Source: Neolewinella agarilytica (lineage in GTDB: Bacteria > Bacteroidota > Bacteroidia > Chitinophagales > Saprospiraceae). Taken from it: a stretch of 64,000 nucleotides of DNA. Location of the stretch: positions 62,001 through 126,000 of the forward strand of contig NZ_FOFB01000016.1 of NCBI RefSeq assembly GCF_900110645.1, in the 5' to 3' direction. Of the stretch, positions 1-9,166 are shown piece by piece. A program made the translations under genes and the position numbers. The notes under the pieces were generated by a model that worked only from the letters and a program-made list of their open reading frames with translations, ran no database searches and had not been told where the DNA came from. Numbering within the stretch: the stretch's first letter is position 1; every line of letters begins with the position of its first letter.

Positions 1-3000
1 AGTTATTGAAGGTGATGCTAATGGCAGCTTCATCGGTAATTCCTCCCGTAAAGGATCCGGCAGCGGGGTTGCTCAGGCTCCAGGCGTAAGTATTACCAGC
101 GGTGGCGTCGATAGAGAAGCCGGAGAAGGCGTCAATACAGGGCGTATCAAAGCCGTCAATAGCTTGCTCAGCGGGAGACTCCCCGACACTCACAATTCGC
201 GTGCCCATAGCAACACAGCCGTTTTCATCGGTTACCATGACCATGATGGTGGCGTTACCAGCGCCGGAACCGTCAACGGAAACCTCACCACCGGCGGCGG
301 AGGGCGTCAGTTCGATGGTCACACCAGGGTCGGATTCCATTACGCTGTACTCGTACTGTGGTGTACCCGTTCCATCAAAGTTGCTGATCAACTTGATGGG
401 GTTACCAGCACAGATAGCGGTATGGCCATTTAGCGGCTCCAGCTCTACGTCCGTTTCCTCCAGCACCTTCACCTCAAGGGTGAAGCTTTCTGAGGGGTCA
501 CAGTCGCCGTTGTTCACGGTGACTTCGTAGAAAACACTCAGGGTAGCGGTACCCTGGTTCAGGTAACTATCGGTAATTGCCGTAAGGCCTGGCGTACCAA
601 CAGAGCCACCGCCGATGGTGGTTTGCAGGGTAATATCGACACCGTTCTCGTCAAAAATCCGAAGCGTCGTGATGGCCAATGCCGTCCGGGTGAAGGTGAG
701 CGAGCTCCCCACCCCGTTGGCCGTGAGGCCGTCAAGGATACTCAGGTCGAGTGAGCTACCGGAGCAAACCTTTACCATAAAGTCAGCAACGACCGGTTCT
801 GGCAGAATAGTAACCACGATGGTATTACGTTCACCAATGCAACCTTCAGCCGATGTTGGCTCAATGGTGTAAGTCACCGTCTGAGGCTCAGAGCTGAGGT
901 TGGTAAACTGATCAAAGGCAATGAATTGATAGTCACCTACATCTCCGATGTCCTTATTGTTGGGGAATACGATGAATTCATCGCCCTCCAGGCTATATTC
1001 AATATTAATGAGTTCAAATTCGGTCCCTTCCAGGAAGGCTACTTCATGTTCGCCCTCATTGTCCAGTTCAACGACACAGAGTGTGTACTCTCCGCTACAG
1101 ACTTCAGCTTCCAGATCATCAGTAATGACGGGTTCGGGCTTCACTCTCACGACCAGGTCAAAGTTGTTACCCTGACAGCCACCGGGGCCGTAAGGCGTTA
1201 CGGTGTAAGTGATGAACTTATCGTCAGCCGTCGTATTGGTGAATACACCCGTTACCGGGTCAGAAGAGGCAATCAGGCGATCATCAGCGGTCAGGCCATC
1301 CTCACTGCTTACCGTGTAGGTGAAGGTTGCGCCGGCAACACCGTTGGTGATGGCAGCATTCAGGTCAGAGCTCAGGTCTTCCCCGCTACAGACCATATCG
1401 GTGATATCCTCCGTCTTGGGGTTGGGGTTTACGGTAATGGTGATTAGATCAGTAGTACCGGGGCAGTCACCGTCGTTGAGTTCAGCGTCTTCACCGTTTT
1501 CGATGTAGTAGGTAACCTCAAGTGTCACCACAACGGGATCTCCGGAAATCATCGCATAGGTAGCCGAGAATTGACCATCAAAGTCCTCGAACGGCATGGC
1601 AATTGTGCCAGACGTAGTACCCAGGCCGAAGAAATCAATGGGAGAATCATAGTCCACTGAGACGTAAACGTCACCATCACCTTTAGCTTCAGGCTCATCT
1701 ACTGCCAACGTCAAGTTGACGGTTTCATTAGCACAAATCTCGATGTTCTGCTCGCCCACGGCAGTATTAGCAATTTCATCTCCTGCGATATTGAAGGCAA
1801 TTACATCACCATTTGGCACCAGTTCTACTTCAAGACTGGCAACTTGCTCGCCGGTTTCGTAGTCCGTTGTACACCAGGTAGTGTTATTGGTTATCTCGGT
1901 CAGTTCAAAATCCGTATCCTCAAGGAACTCGTCCTCGATGATGATGGCGGAGCCGTCGACTACGTCTACGGTATAGTCTGTTCCGTTAACCTTAAAGGTA
2001 TAGCTACCGTCCAGTTCGCCTTCGCCAAGGGTGACGACAACACTAACGATATCTCCGTTACATACCGGGCCAGCGGGGTCAACGCTGATGGTGGCGGATG
2101 GGTTCGGGTTGATGATAATGTCAAAGCGCAGGTCTCCGGGCTCGAACATTTGCATACAAGTCCGGGAGACGTTTCCTACGTCCGTCATCACCTGAAGCAT
2201 CATGATTTCCACAGAAGCATCTCCATGCGAATCGGGGCCAGCGTTGGCCATGATCTGGCCTTCGCCGTTTTCGTCCAGAACGATGGTATTGGGGTCTCCG
2301 TCGTTGCCAGCATCACCGTCGTCAGAACGGATAACCGTTTCCAGGTTCTGGGTAGAGAAAGTTACGACGCCACCGGGAGAACCGACCAGGTCGATAGTTA
2401 CCAAATCGCCCTCACAAACTTCACCATCATCTACGTTTTTGGCAACATCGAAGTCGATGGCAAGCGCGGGTAAGACGGTAATGTCAAAAGTAAGCGGCAG
2501 GCCGACACACTCATCCAGGCCAATAGTAGCGTCACCTTCTTTATCAAAGAATGGCGTCATGACTACGGTAATGTTCGCGTTTCCGGGGCCTGCATTGTTC
2601 AGTATGTCGGAGAAACTCAGGTCACCGAAGGGAACAATCAAGGTTCCGCCAACGGGTAGGCCCATCAAGCCATCGTTGTTTAGAATCTCGATCTCTACGT
2701 ATAGTGGATCACCCTCGCTGGAGGCGAGGCCGGTGTTGGTGCTGCTGAATTCCGTATTGATGGTACCTCCATCACAGACGACAGCAGTGAAGCTATTGAG
2801 AAACTCATCTTCGGAGTAGATGTCTGCCGTACCAGCCGTACCAGTAATGGCTGCTGCGAGGTCCGGACGCTCTTCGATGACGACCTCTACTTCGCTGATG
2901 TTACCAGTATTCTCACAACCAGCACCATCGGAGAAGATCTTCGTCAGGCGGTAGGTGCCACTTTCGAAGGCGGTAAAGACAAGGTCTCCGCTCATTACAT

Positions 3001-6000
3001 CATCGACCCGGGTGCTACCTGCAACACCAACCTGCTTAATCCGGATGGAGTAAGGATTTTGGATCGGATCAGTACCAGCGGTGAAAGTAATACCGACGCC
3101 TTCACCGAAGCATACGGGGCCTTCTACGGTCAGGGTTCCTACGGGCAATGGCAGCACCGTCAGCGTACCCGTCTGGTCGAGTGGAGCGGGGCAGGAAACT
3201 TCGTCTACAACGACAACCACACCCGTAAGTTCAAGTGTAACGTCAACGGGCGTAGTTCCTTCATTTACCGTTGGTAGTGGGATCGAGCCTTCTCCATCTG
3301 CATCAAGAGATAAATCATCTTCAACACCATTGATTTCGAAAGTAACCGTAGCAAAGGGTGTACCCGTTACAGCAGCAGCGACGTCCTCGTCACCAGTACA
3401 TACCGTTGCCGGGTCGATCGTGAAGCTGGCAAATGGTGTGGGCGTTACGCTTACCGGTAAGGTTGGCCGTTCGGTGGCCTCGTAAGTGTAGGAGCACTCC
3501 TGAGCAGGTGGCAGGGTCGTCAGACCAGTAATCACGTAAGTGATATCTTCCGTCAGCCCCAGGTTAGGCGTGAAACATCCAGCACCGTTTCCGTCTAGTT
3601 TTACATCAACGAAAACACCACCACCGATGAAGACACTCACCGTAGCATCGGGCGTACCCGTGATACAGATTTCGGGGGTATCATTTTCACAGACTGTGAG
3701 GGCTTCGAGGTCGAAGTCGGCGCGGAGCGCAGGTAAAATGTCAATCTCAAGGGCAATCTTCTCACCGGGGCAGGGTTGAGCGGCGGGGTCGAAGTTGAAG
3801 TTGGTAACGGTGAAGTTACTTTCGATGTCAAAGGGAGTAGTATTATCTCCTACTATCAAGAAGGTCATTGCACTTCCTCCCTGAATAACTTCACTAAGTG
3901 AGCCCGTGCCCGAAACACTACCGGAAAAGAAGCTGGGAGAGGGAGCAAATACATAAGTGACTGTACCTTCAAAGTCAACGAATACAACATCTGCGAAAAG
4001 GCCGAACCGTTCTAGCAGAAAACTGTAATCAAAACTTACGGTACCTGTTTCAGGAACGTCAATTGTTGCAATAGCATCATCACCAGAGGTGAAGAAGCCT
4101 CCAGCAGCATTACCCGAAGTAAGGGTTAAAGTAGTGGTTCCCGTAAAGGAGACATCAGAGTTTGGGCCACTACCAGAAAACCAATTTCCGGGTGCAAAAT
4201 CATCCACAAACCCTTCCGTATCCAGCCCGCCGAGGTCGGTAAAGCCGATGGGGGCATCGGGGACGTACTCGTAGTAGGGGGTGATCATGAAGTCGAGCTC
4301 GGCGTTGGAGCCATTATCGGGGTTGACGAACTCAGCGGGGAGGCCGAGGGCGGCGCTGAGGGTAGCGGCATCCAGCTCGTCAACGCGGTAGGTACCTTCA
4401 CCGGAGGTGAGGCCTGCATCATCGGCCATGACCATGATCTCGAAGAAGAGCGGATCACCGGAGTTACTCATGGAGGGCGAACCGGAGAGGGACAGGTCCA
4501 CTTCGTCGCCGGAGCAAATCGTGGCGAGGAAAGGGGTATTACCTTCGGTTACGATGGTGGAGCTGCCTTCGATGGTCACGTCGAGGCTGGCGGTGGGTAC
4601 CTGGTTAACCACTGCTTCCACCGTGTAGATATCGCCGTCGATGAAGTCGGTACAGGCGGGAGCGTCTTCCTGAACGATGGACTCGAGCGTAAAGGTGGTG
4701 GTTTCCTCTGCACCTGCGTCCGCGCCCAAATCAAGCACGTCACCGTCACTGATTCCGGTATACGTAACGCCGTTTACGACAATGGTGTAAGTGCCGGTGT
4801 AATCACTACGACGCGTGGTTGCGTTGAACTGAATTTCCGGCGTTTCTCCCGCACACAAGATGCGGTTAGAAACCAGTGCGCCGGTTGGCGCCGGGTCGAT
4901 GCGGGCAACGGCTCTTTCGCGATTATCGGGTACAAAGGAGCAGGCCTGTGGCTCACCGTTATTCTGTCCGGTTATGGTTACGTCGATAAGATCGTAGCGG
5001 GTACGCTCGGTCAGGATACCGGTTTCAAGGGTAGCCTCTCCGTTTTCATCGAGGGTGATCGTAAAATCATCGTCGTCGGAATCGGGATCAGTACTCACCG
5101 TAACGACCGCATTGGGCGTTCCGGAGATGGCGAAGGACGTTTCTGTTCCTTCGCAGATGTCCACAAAGCGGTCTCCATCAAACTGCGCATCGGGCGTAGG
5201 GATAACGAAGATGGTGCGTTCGAAGGTACTGGTCCGGGTACAGACCGGATCTCCGGCGGGGTCTGTGGAAATCATAGTGATCTGGAAGTTGGTGGTTTCC
5301 GTCAATGCACCAGTAGAGATAGCTCCTTCGCCGCCGCCATCAAGGGTAACGGTGCCGAGGTTACTGAGTACGTTTCCGTCGTTATCAACGATGTCAATTA
5401 CCACTTCTCCGTTGATGGGGCCGGTTACGGTCAGCTCAGCGGCTTCGCCTTCACAGATTGTTTCGTCTCCACCAAAAGTGGCATTTGGAACGGTTTCAAT
5501 CGTAATAGTAGCGAAGGTAGATGGGCTCATACATGCCGTCGCTGCGTCCGTAACCTCAGGTGTTTCGCCATCGGGGAAATAAAAGGCTTTTGCTTCCACC
5601 AAAATGGTCTGATCGTGACCGGTCGTGTTTTCCTGAGCGCCAGACACACCAGCGTACCCATCGGCAAGAACGACTTCGGAAGTTTCGATTCCATCAACGT
5701 CGGTAACGGTGATGAGGTACCACAGTACACCACCCTGGGCAGACGGATCAGCAGAAGGGCTACCTGGGACAACCGTATAGGTTTCACCGCTACAGACATT
5801 GTCATTCTCCGCAGCGAGATCATCAATGGTGGGGATCTCTTCCACAATGAAGGTAGCCATAAGGTCGACGGGAAGGGTCTCGCACTCTTCACCACCCTTG
5901 TTCTTTGCGGAAGTAACAATGATGTCATAAGTACCAGGAGCATAGTTTTCGAGGTCTACATCAATGGAAGCATTTGTGCCTTCAGTAGTAGCTGTTCCAG

Positions 6001-8446
6001 CCGTTCCATTGATGGTATAATGAAAAGAGTAACCAGTTTCTGTGCCTCCACTACCGGTGAGGGTAAAGAAAGTATCGTCCCCGTCGCAGAGGTAATCGTC
6101 ATCAATCGTGATGGCGGCATCGGGACGCTCTTCCACAGCAGTCATTACCATCTGGTTCACGGTGGCGGAACAGCTGGGTGCTTCGCTACCCGTGAAGGTG
6201 GTAACGGTGAATTGGTTCATCTCGTCGGTGAGCAGGCCGCTGTAGTAGAAGCCCTGGAAAGGACCGCTTCCACCGGAGGAAGGGTTTTGATCCGTCACGG
6301 GAACCTCAATCGGCACACCTCCCTGATTAAGAATAAGGTAAGCCGTTCCTGGCTCAGAAGCCGTAATGGTAACGATTACCTCTTCCTCGCTACAAACCAC
6401 CGGAGCGCTGATGGCTACGTCTACTGTGGGAGCTGGTAGTACTTCTACGTTTAAGGTCAGTGATGTGCCGGAGCATTCATCACCGTTCAGCCCAGCGGAG
6501 CCATTATCTTCGAAGTACGGGGTAAAGACAAAGGTCACGTCACTGGCTTCCGTCAGGTTGTCATCGATGTCGAAGATTTCGCTGAAGTTGAAGCCGTCTT
6601 GCGTAAAGTAGTAAGTACCGGTAGCGGGTACGTTGCTTACACCATCGTTGTTTGTTACTTCCATTTGAATGTAGGAGGTTACTCCGGCAATGGTGGAGGT
6701 TTCGGTGAGTGGGGCGAGGAGATCAATAGCTACGGTGCTGCCATCACAGATGGTGATGTCCAGCGGGTTATTGTCGTCCGTTCCACCGTTGTCATTCAAG
6801 AGGAGGTCGGCTGCTCCGTCGACGCTTACGCCGAATTCGGCGTAGGATTCAGCCTGGATTTCTACGGTAATCGTAGCTCCGGGGTTGGTCTTGACACAAA
6901 CCGGGTCGGGGCCGACTTTGGAAATTGATTTAACGATCAATTCATATTCTTCAACCGTGCCAGCGGGTACGCCGCCATTGAGGTCGAAGGTACCAGTCCA
7001 GGAAGCCGTACCATCTCCGTTATCCGAAAAGGCTTCGGTAAGGGTGTAGGAATCGGCTGCGGCAACGTCATCATCAGCGAATTCGCTGATCTCAAAGGTG
7101 TAGTTACCCGGGCCTGCATCGGTAGTTAGGGTGTAGTCCAAAGACGTCGGCCCTCCGTTTAGCACGTTACAAATGACGGCATCGTCGGCCTCAGAGAGTT
7201 CAGCGGTAAGGCTGGGTAGGGCTTCTACCTGAAAGACGATTTTTTCGGTCAGCACCACGGGGCAAGCGGGGTTTCCATCGGAGTAAAAGCCACCGGTAAG
7301 CTTAACTTCAATCTCTCCGTTTGCCGCAAGGCTTGCGTTAAGGTTAATCGTTTGATCATCGATGGCGTTTTCGTCCAGCGTAAGCCAGCCGGTCAGGGGG
7401 GCTCCGTCATCATAATCAATGACGTAGTCGATCATAGTGAGTGGTGTACCGGTAACGACCACCGGGATGTCGGTATCGTTTTCACAGACGACCAGTATTG
7501 GGTCTAACGCAGCGAAGGTGGCTTCGATGGTGGGGCGGGGCTCAACGATGAGTTCGATCACCAGCGGGTTTGGATTCAGGCAATCACCATTAGGTTGCGG
7601 GTTATTTGCGGGGTTACGCTCGTAACGAGACGTTATAGTTAGTGTGGCAGTAGCGACCTCACATGTCTTGTTGAGCAGAGTCATTTCATTGAATAGCTGG
7701 TTGAAATTGAGCGCGTCCAGCGTACCGGTAGTGGCAGCAGGAAAACCATCTATATCATCGCTTCCGGTGAGTACGTAGTCAAAGACCAACGGGTCATCAA
7801 ACTGATCAGCGTTGGTGTAGCTCAATGGGTTGATGATTTCAATATCTACCGTTTCTCCATCTTCTACATCGCCACTATTATCAACTGTACCGTTACCAGC
7901 CTCGGTAGCAGCATCAATATCGGTTGAGCCGTCAATGGTTACGTCCACAACCGGATCCTGAATAGGATCAAACCATAGATAAACCTGCGACTCTACATCA
8001 CTACATTCTCCATTAGTAGACGATGCTGTGATGTAGAGATAAAATTGGCAATCGCTACAATCAGGCTTGAAGCCTACTTGTTGCAGGCCAGTGACGCCGT
8101 TAAGTGAATTATTGAAGTTTGTTGCGGAAACGCTTGTAGCACCAACTTGCTCAATGCCATCGAGGTACCAGGTGCCGGACTCATCCGCCGTCCAGGTTAC
8201 GGTAGGAGTCCCTCCGGGAGAAGGAGTGTGGGAGTCATCGTAGGTGGCATATCCACCGTCAAGAATAGCAATATCTCCTGAACACCAAGTTTGTTCGTCT
8301 CCTGCATTGAGACCACTAAAACAGGTTTGCGCCGTAATGGACTGAGAGAACGCAAAGCACAAGATTAAGGAATAGAGAGTAAACTTTATCGGCGGCGGCG
8401 CAGAAATACGCGGCATCCGCAATAGAGAGGTAAGAGTGTTTGACAT
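1..8446 (-). CDS. Giant secreted PKD/Ig-like repeat protein (partial; C-terminus beyond window)
   Basis: One reading frame stays open on the minus strand from an ATG at 8446 to the first base of the window, about 2,815 codons without the end. The start MSNTLTSLLRMPR is followed by a hydrophobic stretch and SQSITAQ, which reads as a signal peptide. The rest is a chain of beta-sandwich-like segments of roughly 90-130 residues that recur with variants of VCENDTPEICITGTP, ICEGTETSFAISGTP and ICEGEAAELTVTGP (a Cys-rich PKD/Ig-like repeat common in Bacteroidota surface proteins). It is very rich in Asp, Thr, Gly and Val and poor in Lys. Such proteins usually end in a gliding-motility-type T9SS tail and act as adhesins or matrix proteins; that tail would lie outside the window, so export by T9SS is inference. 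I checked stretches near 1-250 and 3840-4200 codon by codon and found no stops. The long plus-strand frames here are its shadows. Confidence 0.9.
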   Translation of the reverse strand, partial: MSNTLTSLLRMPRISAPPPIKFTLYSLILCFAFSQSITAQTCFSGLNAGDEQTWCSGDIAILDGGYATYDDSHTPSPGGTPTVTWTADESGTWYLDGIEQVGATSVSATNFNNSLNGVTGLQQVGFKPDCSDCQFYLYITASSTNGECSDVESQVYLWFDPIQDPVVDVTIDGSTDIDAATEAGNGTVDNSGDVEDGETVDIEIINPLSYTNADQFDDPLVFDYVLTGSDDIDGFPAATTGTLDALNFNQLFNEMTLLNKTCEVATATLTITSRYERNPANNPQPNGDCLNPNPLVIELIVEPRPTIEATFAALDPILVVCENDTDIPVVVTGTPLTMIDYVIDYDDGAPLTGWLTLDENAIDDQTINLNASLAANGEIEVKLTGGFYSDGNPACPVVLTEKIVFQVEALPSLTAELSEADDAVICNVLNGGPTSLDYTLTTDAGPGNYTFEISEFADDDVAAADSYTLTEAFSDNGDGTASWTGTFDLNGGVPAGTVEEYELIVKSISKVGPDPVCVKTNPGATITVEIQAESYAEFGVSVDGAADLLLNDNGGTDDNNPLDITICDGSTVAIDLLAPLTETSTIAGVTSYIQMEVTNNDGVSNVPATGTYYFTQDGFNFSEIFDIDDNLTEASDVTFVFTPYFEDNGSAGLNGDECSGTSLTLNVEVLPAPTVDVAISAPVVCSEEEVIVTITASEPGTAYLILNQGGVPIEVPVTDQNPSSGGSGPFQGFYYSGLLTDEMNQFTVTTFTGSEAPSCSATVNQMVMTAVEERPDAAITIDDDYLCDGDDTFFTLTGSGGTETGYSFHYTINGTAGTATTEGTNASIDVDLENYAPGTYDIIVTSAKNKGGEECETLPVDLMATFIVEEIPTIDDLAAENDNVCSGETYTVVPGSPSADPSAQGGVLWYLITVTDVDGIETSEVVLADGYAGVSGAQENTTGHDQTILVEAKAFYFPDGETPEVTDAATACMSPSTFATITIETVPNATFGGDETICEGEAAELTVTGPINGEVVIDIVDNDGNVLSNLGTVTLDGGGEGAISTGALTETTNFQITMISTDPAGDPVCTRTSTFERTIFVIPTPDAQFDGDRFVDICEGTETSFAISGTPNAVVTVSTDPDSDDDDFTITLDENGEATLETGILTERTRYDLIDVTITGQNNGEPQACSFVPDNRERAVARIDPAPTGALVSNRILCAGETPEIQFNATTRRSDYTGTYTIVVNGVTYTGISDGDVLDLGADAGAEETTTFTLESIVQEDAPACTDFIDGDIYTVEAVVNQVPTASLDVTIEGSSTIVTEGNTPFLATICSGDEVDLSLSGSPSMSNSGDPLFFEIMVMADDAGLTSGEGTYRVDELDAATLSAALGLPAEFVNPDNGSNAELDFMITPYYEYVPDAPIGFTDLGGLDTEGFVDDFAPGNWFSGSGPNSDVSFTGTTTLTLTSGNAAGGFFTSGDDAIATIDVPETGTVSFDYSFLLERFGLFADVVFVDFEGTVTYVFAPSPSFFSGSVSGTGSLSEVIQGGSAMTFLIVGDNTTPFDIESNFTVTNFNFDPAAQPCPGEKIALEIDILPALRADFDLEALTVCENDTPEICITGTPDATVSVFIGGGVFVDVKLDGNGAGCFTPNLGLTEDITYVITGLTTLPPAQECSYTYEATERPTLPVSVTPTPFASFTIDPATVCTGDEDVAAAVTGTPFATVTFEINGVEDDLSLDADGEGSIPLPTVNEGTTPVDVTLELTGVVVVVDEVSCPAPLDQTGTLTVLPLPVGTLTVEGPVCFGEGVGITFTAGTDPIQNPYSIRIKQVGVAGSTRVDDVMSGDLVFTAFESGTYRLTKIFSDGAGCENTGNISEVEVVIEERPDLAAAITGTAGTADIYSEDEFLNSFTAVVCDGGTINTEFSSTNTGLASSEGDPLYVEIEILNNDGLMGLPVGGTLIVPFGDLSFSDILNNAGPGNANITVVMTPFFDKEGDATIGLDECVGLPLTFDITVLPALAIDFDVAKNVDDGEVCEGDLVTIDLVGSPGGVVTFSTQNLETVIRSDDGDAGNDGDPNTIVLDENGEGQIMANAGPDSHGDASVEIMMLQVMTDVGNVSRTCMQMFEPGDLRFDIIINPNPSATISVDPAGPVCNGDIVSVVVTLGEGELDGSYTFKVNGTDYTVDVVDGSAIIIEDEFLEDTDFELTEITNNTTWCTTDYETGEQVASLEVELVPNGDVIAFNIAGDEIANTAVGEQNIEICANETVNLTLAVDEPEAKGDGDVYVSVDYDSPIDFFGLGTTSGTIAMPFEDFDGQFSATYAMISGDPVVVTLEVTYYIENGEDAELNDGDCPGTTDLITITVNPNPKTEDITDMVCSGEDLSSDLNAAITNGVAGATFTYTVSSEDGLTADDRLIASSDPVTGVFTNTTADDKFITYTVTPYGPGGCQGNNFDLVVRVKPEPVITDDLEAEVCSGEYTLCVVELDNEGEHEVAFLEGTEFELINIEYSLEGDEFIVFPNNKDIGDVGDYQFIAFDQFTNLSSEPQTVTYTIEPTSAEGCIGERNTIVVTILPEPVVADFMVKVCSGSSLDLSILDGLTANGVGSSLTFTRTALAITTLRIFDENGVDITLQTTIGGGSVGTPGLTAITDSYLNQGTATLSVFYEVTVNNGDCDPSESFTLEVKVLEETDVELEPLNGHTAICAGNPIKLISNFDGTGTPQYEYSVMESDPGVTIELTPSAAGGEVSVDGSGAGNATIMVMVTDENGCVAMGTRIVSVGESPAEQAIDGFDTPCIDAFSGFSIDATAGNTYAWSLSNPAAGSFTGGITDEAAISITFNN

Positions 8447-9080
8447 GACTGTATTGGGTTTAGTAATAAGAGGAATGAAAAGAGGAAGCAATAGGGAGTC
8501 AGCAAGCACGATTACGATTCGTAATCGACAGTCATTAATGGGTCAGGAGCACCAGGGGTGACCTGATACCAACCATTAAAAAAGCCAGACTTGAAGAGTT
8601 AATTCGTGTTGTTAATCCATAATGTGCCTATACATAAAACTTTAGGGTAATAGATATACAGAAGGTATATCATCACCGTAGAGTGATAATTAAATGTGAA
8701 CCGAGAGGTAACAATTTTGTAGTAGGCTGAGAGCGGGAACTCGTGATTATTCCAGGCTTCTCAATGTTGTTTCAGTGTGTGTATGTGTCTGTGTGTGTCA
8801 AAAATCTAAATCCCCAAAAAATTGGTCGCGTTAAAACATTATTACATCCAGGAACTAATCTCCCGGGATGCTTTATGGGTGTAATAATAATTAATCAGGA
8901 CAGAAAAACCAAATTAACCACCCTGTTTTTCTGCAAAACCAGGTATTTCTACCTATAAAACAGGTCACATAGCGTATTTATTACTTCACCCCCCAATACA
9001 AAATGCTTAGCCCCTTAACCCACTAACAATAAATACTGGATCAAGGAATTTACTGAATACTATAAGCAGGGATAAAAAGA
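8447..9080. other. Intergenic leader region of the giant gene
   Basis: About 630 bases with no convincing gene. It holds a near-perfect palindrome at 8509-8527 (CGATTACGA, one base, TCGTAATCG), a looser dyad at 8543-8566 (CAGG..CACC / GGTG.CCTG), and a GT-rich tract near 8773-8800. The palindromes lie 63-120 bases upstream of the giant gene's ATG, in the place of an operator or 5' UTR structure, but no regulator is identified. I found no good TAnnTTTG promoter box here. A 71-codon plus-strand frame at 8743-8958 shows no family features. Confidence 0.5.
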
Positions 9081-9107
9081 AGGCCTCTTGCTAAAAGCAA
9101 GAGGCCT
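9081..9107 (-). terminator. Intrinsic terminator after the OmpA-family gene
   Basis: A perfect 11-bp stem (AGGCCTCTTGC / GCAAGAGGCCT) with a 5-base loop. Read on the minus strand it is followed by TCTTTTTAT. It lies 60 bases past the OmpA-family stop codon, between that gene and the giant gene, so the two are probably separate transcripts. Confidence 0.85.
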
Positions 9108-9166
9108 GAAATTTTCCCACAGCTAATACGAACTGTGGGGTTCATGGGATTAAATCTTACATCAGA

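Noticed and set aside
1..8400. Many plus-strand frames of 60-274 codons across 1-8 kb
   Set aside because: They are Ser/Thr/Val-rich shadows of the minus-strand giant gene, whose frame is open throughout and has family-like repeats.
8743..8958. A 71-codon frame upstream of the giant gene
   Set aside because: It covers a GT-rich tract, has no family likeness and no promoter box.
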